Source of the DNA: Caulobacter sp048541825
GTDB taxonomy: Bacteria > Pseudomonadota > Alphaproteobacteria > Caulobacterales > Caulobacteraceae
DNA: 64,000 nucleotides
Direction of reading: 5' to 3'
NCBI RefSeq assembly: GCF_048541825.1
Contig: NZ_CP183332.1
Coordinates: 3,658,001 to 3,722,000, forward strand
Under the pieces are notes generated by a model. The model was not told the DNA's origin. It made no database searches and saw nothing but the letters and a program-made list of their open reading frames with translations. This document shows, in pieces, positions 17,783-26,815 of this stretch. How positions within the stretch are numbered: position 1 is the stretch's first letter; each line of letters begins with the position of its first letter. The translations under genes and the position numbers were made by a program.

Positions 17783-18436
17783 CTAAAGGATCGATTGTCC
17801 GGTGCCGGCCCAGTCCTTCATGAACTGTTCCAGGCCCTTGTCGGTCAGCGGGTGCTTGAACAGGTCGCTGAACACCGAGGGCGGGATGGTGACGACGTCG
17901 GCGCCGACGATGGCGGCGTCCTTGACGTGGGCGACATTGCGCACCGAGGCGGCCAGGATCTCGGTCTCGTAGCCGAAATTGTCATAGATGGTGCGGATGT
18001 CGCGGATCAGGTCCATGCCGTCGAAGCCATAGTCATCCAGGCGGCCGATGAACGGCGAGACGAAGGTCGCGCCGGCCTTGGCGGCCAGCAGGGCCTGGGT
18101 CGGCGAGAAACACAGGGTGACATTGGTCGAGATGCCCTCGCTGGCGAAGGCGGCGCAGGCGATCAAACCATCACGGGTCAGCGGGATCTTGACCACGACA
18201 TTGGGGGCGATGCCGGCCAGCTTGGTGCCTTCGGCGATCATCGCCTCATGGGTGGTGGCGGCGACTTCGGCGCTGATCGGACCGGGCACCAGGTCGCAGA
18301 TCTCGGCGATCACTTCCAGCATGGGACGACCCGCCTTGGCGATCAGGGTCGGGTTGGTGGTCACGCCATCCACCAGGCCGGTGGAGGCCAGGTCGGCGAT
18401 GACCTTGGTGTCGGTGCTGTCGAGGAAGATCTGCAT
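17783..18436 (-). CDS. tal: Transaldolase / fructose-6-phosphate aldolase (small TalC-FSA type)
   Basis: A 217-residue single-domain class I aldolase. The opening MQIFLDSTDTKVIADL, the GVTTNPTL loop, the Schiff-base lysine K83 in VVKIPLT and the segment SPFIGRLDD are characteristic. Members of this short family act as transaldolase or as fructose-6-phosphate aldolase, and sequence alone does not settle which. A transketolase gene lies 6 kb away in the window, so a pentose-phosphate role is reasonable. Confidence 0.92.
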   Translation of the reverse strand: MQIFLDSTDTKVIADLASTGLVDGVTTNPTLIAKAGRPMLEVIAEICDLVPGPISAEVAATTHEAMIAEGTKLAGIAPNVVVKIPLTRDGLIACAAFASEGISTNVTLCFSPTQALLAAKAGATFVSPFIGRLDDYGFDGMDLIRDIRTIYDNFGYETEILAASVRNVAHVKDAAIVGADVVTIPPSVFSDLFKHPLTDKGLEQFMKDWAGTGQSIL

Positions 18437-18513
18437 GGGACTCTTGCGCTGATTTTTGTGGGGCTTTGGGCCGGTTTATCGCGATGGGCCGCCGCGCGCC
18501 AGCAGGGGCGACG

Positions 18514-19395
18514 TCACAAGCGGTTGCGGACCAGCCGGTCCGCCACGCGTTCCACGGCCGGCTTCCAGGGCTGGGGCGTGAAACCGAAGGTCGCGGCCAG
18601 CTTGCCGCTGTCGAGCGGCGAGCGCGGCGGGCGGGCGGCGGCCTCGGCGAAGGCGGCCTGCGTGGTCGGCTTCAGGCGGGCGCGAGTCAGTGGGTCGCGA
18701 GCGATGGCGGCCTTGGCGAACTCGAAACGGCTGGTCTCGCCGCTGTTGGCGAAGTGGAACAGGCCAAAGGCCGGATCATCTGCCGCAGCGCCCGCCCAGC
18801 GCCCGGCGCTGGCGACCATGAACCCGGCCAAGGCCTCGCCGTCGGTGGGGCTGCCATGCTGGTCGGCGACCACCTTCAGCACCTCCCGCGTGCGGCCCAG
18901 CTCCAGCATGAAGGAGACGTAGTTGCGGCCGTACGGCGAGAACACCCACGAGACCCGCAGCACCGTCGTGCGCGGGTGGGCCAGCACGGCCTGCTCTCCC
19001 GCCAGCTTCGAGTGGCCATAGACGCTGATCGGCTCGGCGGGATCGGTTTCGACATAGGGCCGGGTCGTCTGGCCGTCGAAGACGCTGTCGGTCGACAGAT
19101 GGATGAAGGGCAGGTCGCGCTCGGCGCAGGCGGCGGCCATGGCCCCGGGCGCGGTCGCGTTGACGGCAAAGGCGGCTTCAGGCTCGCTCTCGGCCCTGTC
19201 CACCATCGTGAAGGCGGCGGCGTTCCAGACCAGGTCGCAATCGGCCGCCAGGATCGCGGCGCGGATGGCTGCGGGATCGGTCAGATCGACCTCGGCCCGC
19301 GAGAGGGTCGTCAGGGCGATCCTGTCCGCCGCTGCGGCGATCAGCGCCTGGCCGACCTGTCCCGTGGCCCCGAACTGCAGGACCCTCAGGGTCAT
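18514..19395 (-). CDS. rfbD: dTDP-4-dehydrorhamnose reductase-like SDR (first copy)
   Basis: A 293-residue NAD(P)-dependent extended SDR. The nucleotide loop FGATGQVGQAL and catalytic YGHSK (YxxxK) are intact. The serine-bearing segment reads STDSVFDG rather than the usual STDYVFDG. It is only distantly similar to the second RfbD in the window (31963-32862), which sits with rfbA and rfbB; this copy may act on another dTDP-4-keto sugar. Its ATG overlaps the TGA of the upstream GmhB-like gene (ATGA), so the two are translationally coupled. Confidence 0.85.
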   Translation of the reverse strand: MTLRVLQFGATGQVGQALIAAAADRIALTTLSRAEVDLTDPAAIRAAILAADCDLVWNAAAFTMVDRAESEPEAAFAVNATAPGAMAAACAERDLPFIHLSTDSVFDGQTTRPYVETDPAEPISVYGHSKLAGEQAVLAHPRTTVLRVSWVFSPYGRNYVSFMLELGRTREVLKVVADQHGSPTDGEALAGFMVASAGRWAGAAADDPAFGLFHFANSGETSRFEFAKAAIARDPLTRARLKPTTQAAFAEAAARPPRSPLDSGKLAATFGFTPQPWKPAVERVADRLVRNRL

Positions 19396-19952
19396 TTCAG
19401 GCCCGGAACCCGGTCGCCCAGTACCTCGACCACGAAGGCGTGCAGGTCGCCGCCCCGGAACAGAAAGCCCGGCAGGCCGGCGCGGCGTCCGGCCTCGACG
19501 TCGCTGGACCGGTCGCCGATGATCACCGCCTCGGCGGGGGTCAGGCCGAAATCGGCCAGGCCCCGCAGCACCATGCCGGGATTGGGCTTGCGGTCGGGGT
19601 GGTCGGCGACGCGATAGGCGTCGATGGCGGCGTTCTCGTGATGCGGCGCGAAATAGAAGGCGTCGATCTGCCCGCCCAGGGGCGCCAGCTGGGCCTGCAT
19701 CGCGGCATGGAAACCGTGCATGGCCGCCTCCTCGAAATAGCCGCGGCCGATCCCCGACTGGTTGGTGACCACCATCACCTTCAGACCGGCCCCGGTCAGG
19801 GCAGCCACGGCCTCGCGGGCGCCATCGATCCAGACCAGCCGGGCGGGATCGGCGACATAGCCGTGGTCGACATTGAGCACGCCATCCCGGTCGAGGAAGA
19901 CGGCGCGAAGAGGAGGCGGGGTGTCCATGGATCGAGCTTTATCGTCTGTCAT
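19392..19952 (-). CDS. gmhB: HAD phosphatase, GmhB/HisB-N-like
   Basis: A 186-residue HAD-family phosphatase. HAD motif I is FLDRDGVLN with both aspartates, motif II is VTNQSG, motif III includes DRKPNPGM, and motif IV is IIGDRSSD. Its likely role is dephosphorylating heptose 1,7-bisphosphate for LPS core, with HldE at 44 kb doing the flanking steps. The usual zinc-binding cysteines are missing: the stretch that normally reads CPHH...C-C-RKP here reads APHHENA...ADHPDRKP. That makes the heptose assignment less secure; a related sugar-phosphate phosphatase is possible. Confidence 0.75.
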   Translation of the reverse strand: MTDDKARSMDTPPPLRAVFLDRDGVLNVDHGYVADPARLVWIDGAREAVAALTGAGLKVMVVTNQSGIGRGYFEEAAMHGFHAAMQAQLAPLGGQIDAFYFAPHHENAAIDAYRVADHPDRKPNPGMVLRGLADFGLTPAEAVIIGDRSSDVEAGRRAGLPGFLFRGGDLHAFVVEVLGDRVPGLK

Positions 19953-20028
19953 CGTGGGGCGCCAAGCTCTCGTCTTGGCGTAGCGGTCAGAACGCGATTA
20001 GAAAATACCCGCACCTGGAGAGTTCTCG

Positions 20029-21195
20029 ATGCCCGACACCCTGAACGGCGCCTTCAACGACGCCGCTCGCCTGCGCGACCGGTTGAAAGGTTGGGCGCTC
20101 TCGACCGCCTTCCCGCTGTGGTGGACGGTTGGCGCGGACCACAAGGGCGGTGGCTTCTTCGAGACCATCGAGCAGTCCGGCGAGGCCAAGGACTCGCCGC
20201 GCCGGGGCCGGGTGCTGCCGCGCCAGATCTACGCCTTCGCCGCCGCCAAGGACCTGGGCTGGACCGGCCCGTGGCGGCAGGCGGTCGAGCACGGCCTGAG
20301 CTATTATCTCGACGTCTATCGCAAGCCCGACGGCCTGTTCCGGGCCCTGGTCGGCCCGGGCGGGGTCAGCCTGGACGACACCTCGGCTCTTTATGATCAG
20401 GCCTTCGCGATGTTCGCTTTGGCCAATGCCTGCGCGGTGACGGGGCGCTGCGATCTGCGCGACGTCGCCGTCTCGGTGCGCGAGACCCTCTATGCGACGC
20501 AGAAGAACCCGCGGGGCGGCTTCAACGAGTCGACACCCACCGATCCGCCCCTGCACTCCAACCCGCACATGCACCTGTTCGAGGCCTGTCTGGCCTGGAA
20601 CGCCATCGACGCCGATCCGAAATGGCGGGCCCTGGCCGATGAGATCGCCGAGCTGGCGCTGACCAGGTTCATCTCCGCCGAGACCGGCGCGCTGCGCGAG
20701 TTCTTTGATGACCAGTGGAACCCTGCCCCGGGCGTGGCCGGCCGGATCTGGGAGCCGGGCCATCAGTATGAGTGGGCCTGGCTGCTGCTGCGCTGGGGCA
20801 AGCTGGCCGAGCGTCCCGACGCCATCGCCGCGGCCCTGCGGATGATCGATCTGGCCGAAACCAAGGGCGTCGATCCCGAGCGCGGCGTCGGCATGAACGC
20901 CATGCTCGACGACATGACCGCTCACGACGCCGGGGCTCGCCTGTGGCCGCAGACCGAGCGGATCAAGGCCGGCGTCCTGGCCGCCGAGGTCACCGGCGAT
21001 GACCGGTGGTGGGGTGTGGCCGCCGAGGGGGCCGAAGGGCTGCTGCAGTATCTGCGCACACCCGTGCCGGGCCTGTGGCGCGACAAGCTCAAGCCCGACG
21101 GCGCCTTCGTCGAGGAAGCCGCACCGGCTTCCTCGTTCTACCACATCGTCTGCGCCATCGCGGAGATGGACCGGGTGGTCACAGCCGCGACGTAA
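20029..21195 (+). CDS. AGE-family sugar epimerase/isomerase, probable mannose-6-phosphate isomerase
   Basis: A 388-residue alpha/alpha-barrel protein of the N-acylglucosamine 2-epimerase family. Several family blocks are visible: WWTVGADHKGGGFFE, RQIYAFAAAKDLGW, the His-rich SNPHMHLFEACLAW and EPGHQYEWAWLLLRW, with catalytic-type histidines. The convergent neighbour is ManC without a phosphomannose isomerase domain, so this protein probably supplies mannose-6-phosphate from fructose-6-phosphate. The two genes overlap tail to tail by 17 bases. Free mannose isomerase or AGE activity are alternatives. Confidence 0.82.
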   Translation: MPDTLNGAFNDAARLRDRLKGWALSTAFPLWWTVGADHKGGGFFETIEQSGEAKDSPRRGRVLPRQIYAFAAAKDLGWTGPWRQAVEHGLSYYLDVYRKPDGLFRALVGPGGVSLDDTSALYDQAFAMFALANACAVTGRCDLRDVAVSVRETLYATQKNPRGGFNESTPTDPPLHSNPHMHLFEACLAWNAIDADPKWRALADEIAELALTRFISAETGALREFFDDQWNPAPGVAGRIWEPGHQYEWAWLLLRWGKLAERPDAIAAALRMIDLAETKGVDPERGVGMNAMLDDMTAHDAGARLWPQTERIKAGVLAAEVTGDDRWWGVAAEGAEGLLQYLRTPVPGLWRDKLKPDGAFVEEAAPASSFYHIVCAIAEMDRVVTAAT

Positions 21196-22471
21196 CCAGC
21201 AGGACGGCGGCGGTCGTCGCCTGGACGCTTGTCGCGGTGTCCAGCGTGGTGACCGCGCCGAGGCCTCCCACCTGTCCGTCCAGCACCTGAACCACGCCGG
21301 CGGGCAGTTCGACGCTCTCGCCGGCCTTCAGGGTCCATTGCTCGACCTGGGTCGTTGCGGTGGTCGTCAGCACCTTGCGCGGGCTATTGCCCCGGTCCCG
21401 GCCGCTGGCGATCGCGCGGCCATCGCGCTTGAGGCCGTCGACCAGGGTCTTGACCGCCTGGCTGGCGTCGCGGTGGCAGACAAGGATGGCGTCGGGCTCG
21501 GCCACGACGACGATATCCGACAGACCGATCACCCCGATGAACGGACCGGTCGAGCGGGCCAGAACGCGCTCGCAATCGATCAGGGTCACGTCGCCGGAGA
21601 CGGCGTTCTGGCCGCCATCCTTGGGGAAGGCGTCCCAGATGGCGTCCCACGCCCCCAGGTCCGACCACGAGAAGGCGGCGGGAACCACGGCGGCCTTCTG
21701 GGTGCGCTCCATCACCGCATAGTCGAGCGAGATCTTGGCGGCGCCGGCGAAGGCGGCCTTGTCCAGACGGGCGACGCCGTCTTCGAGCTTCAGGGCGGTG
21801 ATGCAAGCGCGGGCGGCGGCCGAGACGGTGGGCTCGAAGGCGTCGAGCTCGCCCAGCAGCATGTCGGCCTTGAAGGCGAAGTTGCCGCTGTTCCACAGAT
21901 AGCCATCGGCGACATAGGCCTGCGCGGTGGCGCGGTCGGGCTTCTCGACGAAGGCGGCCACGCTGTTGACGCTGCCGTCCAGCAGGGCGTCGCCCGGGCG
22001 GATATAGCCAAAGCCGGTGGCCGGGGCGGTGGGCTTGACGCCGAAGGTGACGATCCAGCCTTCCGCAGCGGCGCGGGCGGCGGTGACGGCGGCTTGGCCG
22101 AAGATCTCGGGTTCGGCGATATAGTGGTCGGCGGCCAGCATCAGGGCCACGCCGTCCGGATCGCGCGACTGGACATAGGCGGCGGCCACGGCCACGGCCG
22201 GGGCGCTGTCGCGGGCTTCCGGCTCGACCAGCACGGTGACCGGCACGCCGATCTGCGCCGTCTGAGCCAGCACGAACTCGACCATGGCTCCGCCGGTGAC
22301 GATGACGATCTCGGCGCGGCCGGGCAGGCTCGCCACCCGCAGCACGGTGTCCTGGAAGCTGGAATGGTCGCCGATCAGTTTGAGGAACTGCTTGGGCTGG
22401 TCGGCCCGCGAGGCCGGCCACAGCCGCGTGCCTGAACCGCCGCACAGGATCACCGGATAGATCGCGCTCAC
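21179..22471 (-). CDS. manC: Mannose-1-phosphate guanylyltransferase, ManC
   Basis: Makes GDP-mannose from mannose-1-phosphate and GTP. The N-terminal GT-A-like domain has the pyrophosphorylase signature LCGGSGTRLWPASR followed by QPKQFL, and the FVEKPD and GLWNSG-type (YLWNSGNFAF) motifs. The roughly 100-residue C-terminal part is a degenerate cupin-like region without the histidine-rich isomerase motif of bifunctional ManC/PMI. Isomerisation is probably supplied by the convergent AGE-family gene. At 430 residues it is shorter than bifunctional forms. Confidence 0.92.
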   Translation of the reverse strand: MSAIYPVILCGGSGTRLWPASRADQPKQFLKLIGDHSSFQDTVLRVASLPGRAEIVIVTGGAMVEFVLAQTAQIGVPVTVLVEPEARDSAPAVAVAAAYVQSRDPDGVALMLAADHYIAEPEIFGQAAVTAARAAAEGWIVTFGVKPTAPATGFGYIRPGDALLDGSVNSVAAFVEKPDRATAQAYVADGYLWNSGNFAFKADMLLGELDAFEPTVSAAARACITALKLEDGVARLDKAAFAGAAKISLDYAVMERTQKAAVVPAAFSWSDLGAWDAIWDAFPKDGGQNAVSGDVTLIDCERVLARSTGPFIGVIGLSDIVVVAEPDAILVCHRDASQAVKTLVDGLKRDGRAIASGRDRGNSPRKVLTTTATTQVEQWTLKAGESVELPAGVVQVLDGQVGGLGAVTTLDTATSVQATTAAVLLVTSRL

Positions 22472-22572
22472 AAGGCCCCCACGTCCTCACGACCTCTCAA
22501 CGAGGTCCATTTCTTAACTAGCACGGGTCTCTTAACGATCGCCGGTGACGAACTGCACAGGGTGGGAATTTT

Positions 22573-24609
<2,037 letters not shown>

Positions 24610-24623
24610 GGCTGGACCCTTAG

Positions 24624-24644
24624 TTATGCTGAAAATGAGCATAA
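24624..24644. promoter_or_regulatory. Dyad upstream of nadE, candidate NAD-metabolism operator
   Basis: TTATGCT and AGCATAA are 7-base perfect arms around a 7-base spacer. It lies 15 bases before the preferred nadE start. The 21-base size and position resemble sites of NAD-metabolism repressors such as NrtR, but no regulator gene is nearby and the identity is a guess. Confidence 0.5.
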
Positions 24645-24802
24645 GTCTCGATCAAGCTATAGCCCGTCCGCCCGTTGTTGCAAAGCACCGATACGTCGCC
24701 GAAGTGTCACGCCAAGGCCCGCAAACCTTGACCCGAGGGGGTCATCGTGCGACCTCGCGCCCGCGCAGCCCTGCAAAACATAACGAACAAAGACGAACGC
24801 CC

Positions 24803-26764
24803 ATGCCCGTTTCGCCCATCAAAATGGCCGACGCGATCCGCGTCCTTTCCATGGATGCGGTCCACAAGGCCAAGTCCGGACACCAGGGCATGCCGATGGG
24901 CATGGCCGATGTGGCGACGGTGCTGTGGAGCAAGTTCCTCAAGTTCGACGCGGCAAAGCCCGACTGGGCCGACCGCGACCGCTTCGTGCTGTCGGCGGGC
25001 CACGGCTCGATGCTGATCTATTCCCTGCTTCACCTGACCGGCTTCAAGGCCATGACGATGAAGGAGATCGAAAACTTCCGTCAGTGGGGCTCGCTGACCC
25101 CCGGCCACCCGGAAGTCCACCACACGCCGGGCGTTGAATGCACCACCGGCCCGCTGGGCCAGGGCCTGGCCACCGCCGTCGGCATGGCCATGGCCGAGGC
25201 CCATCTGGCCTCGCGCTTCGGCGCCGACATTGTCGACCACCGCACCTGGGTGATCGCCGGCGACGGCTGCCTGATGGAAGGCGTCAGTCATGAAGCCATC
25301 AGCATCGCCGGCCGCCTGAAGCTGTCCAAGCTGACGGTGCTGTTCGACGACAACAACACCACCATCGACGGTGTGGCCACCATCTCCGAGACCGGCGACC
25401 AGGTCGCGCGCTTCAAGGCCGCCGGCTGGGCGGTCAAGGTCGTCGACGGCCACGACCACGGCAAGATCGCCGCCGCCCTGCGCTGGGCCACCAAGCAGGA
25501 CCGCCCGACCATGATCGCGTGCAAGACGCTGATCTCGAAGGGCGCGGGTCCGAAAGAAGGCGACCCCCACAGCCACGGCTACACCCTGTTTGATCCCGAG
25601 ATCGCCGCCTCGCGCGTCGCCATGGGCTGGGACGCCGCGCCGTTCACCGTGCCCGACGACATCGCCAAGGCCTGGAAGAGTGTCGGCCGTCGCGGCGCCA
25701 AGGTGCGCAAGGCCTGGGAAGCGGGCCTGAAGGCCTCGGCCCACGCCGCCGAGTTCACGCGCGCCATGTCGGGTGGCCTGCCGGCCAAGGCTTTTGAAGC
25801 CGTCGACGCCCATATCGCCAACATGGCCTCGACCAAGCCGGCCAACGCCACCCGCGTTCACTCTGGCGCGGCGCTGGATCACCTGATCCCGGCGATCCCG
25901 GAAATGATCGGCGGCTCGGCCGACCTGACGGGCTCCAACAACACCTTCGTCAAGGGCATGAAGCCCTTTGACGGTCCCGACTATGCCGGCCGCTACGTCC
26001 ATTACGGCGTGCGCGAGTTCGGCATGGCGGCGGCGATGAACGGCATGGCCCTGCATGGCGGCGTCATTCCCTATTCGGGCACCTTCCTGGCGTTCGCCGA
26101 CTACAGCCGCGCGGCGATCCGCCTGGGCGCCCTGATGGGCGCGAAGGTCATCCACGTCATGACCCACGACTCCATCGGCCTGGGCGAGGACGGCCCCACC
26201 CACCAGCCGGTCGAGCACGTGGCCTCGCTGCGCGCTATTCCCAACCTGCTGGTCTTCCGTCCGTGCGACGCGGTGGAAGCCGCCGAGTGCTGGAAGATCG
26301 CCCTGGAGCAGACCACCACGCCGTCGGTCATGGCCCTGTCGCGTCAGAAGACGGTCGGCGTCCGCGCCTCGGGCGAGCAGAACCTGTCGGCCAAGGGCGC
26401 CTATGAGCTGCTGGCGGCCGACGGCGGCGAAGCGGCGGTGACGATCTTCGCCACCGGCACCGAGGTCGGCGTGGCCGTCGCCGCGCGCGACATCCTGCAG
26501 GGCCAGGGCAAGCCGACCCGCGTGGTCTCGGTTCCCTGCTGGGAGCTGTTCGAGCAGCAGCCAGCCGCCTATCGCCAGGCGGTGATCGGCACGGCGGCAA
26601 AGCGCGTCGCGGTTGAAGCGGGCATCCGCCAGGGCTGGGAACGCTTCATCGGCGAGGACGGCGGCTTTGTCGGCATGACCGGCTTTGGCGCCAGCGCCCC
26701 GTTCGAGCGGCTCTACAAGGAGTTCGGCATCACCGCCGAGGCCGTGGCCGCCGCGGCCGCCTGA
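24803..26764 (+). CDS. tkt: Transketolase
   Basis: TPP enzyme exchanging two-carbon units in the pentose phosphate pathway. The start is ATG 24803 (MPVSPIKMADAIRVLSMDA), giving 653 residues, the usual length; the upstream in-frame codons look like leader sequence. TPP/metal-binding GDGCLMEGVSHEA and the transketolase signature GEDGPTHQPVEHVASLR are present, along with the early His in KSGHQGMPMGMADV. A strong hairpin terminator follows the stop codon. Confidence 0.96.
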   Translation: MPVSPIKMADAIRVLSMDAVHKAKSGHQGMPMGMADVATVLWSKFLKFDAAKPDWADRDRFVLSAGHGSMLIYSLLHLTGFKAMTMKEIENFRQWGSLTPGHPEVHHTPGVECTTGPLGQGLATAVGMAMAEAHLASRFGADIVDHRTWVIAGDGCLMEGVSHEAISIAGRLKLSKLTVLFDDNNTTIDGVATISETGDQVARFKAAGWAVKVVDGHDHGKIAAALRWATKQDRPTMIACKTLISKGAGPKEGDPHSHGYTLFDPEIAASRVAMGWDAAPFTVPDDIAKAWKSVGRRGAKVRKAWEAGLKASAHAAEFTRAMSGGLPAKAFEAVDAHIANMASTKPANATRVHSGAALDHLIPAIPEMIGGSADLTGSNNTFVKGMKPFDGPDYAGRYVHYGVREFGMAAAMNGMALHGGVIPYSGTFLAFADYSRAAIRLGALMGAKVIHVMTHDSIGLGEDGPTHQPVEHVASLRAIPNLLVFRPCDAVEAAECWKIALEQTTTPSVMALSRQKTVGVRASGEQNLSAKGAYELLAADGGEAAVTIFATGTEVGVAVAARDILQGQGKPTRVVSVPCWELFEQQPAAYRQAVIGTAAKRVAVEAGIRQGWERFIGEDGGFVGMTGFGASAPFERLYKEFGITAEAVAAAAA

Positions 26765-26776
26765 TCCAAGAATACC

Positions 26777-26804
26777 AAGGGGCGCGCCTGGCGCGCCCCT
26801 TTTC
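26777..26804 (+). terminator. Intrinsic terminator of tkt
   Basis: An 11-base perfect stem (AAGGGGCGCGC and its complement) closes a 3-base CTG loop 12 bases after the tkt stop, and the descending arm runs into TTTT. It also lies just before the convergent glycan gene ending at 26816 and may block read-through into it. Confidence 0.85.
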
Positions 26805-26815
26805 GTTTCAGGGCC

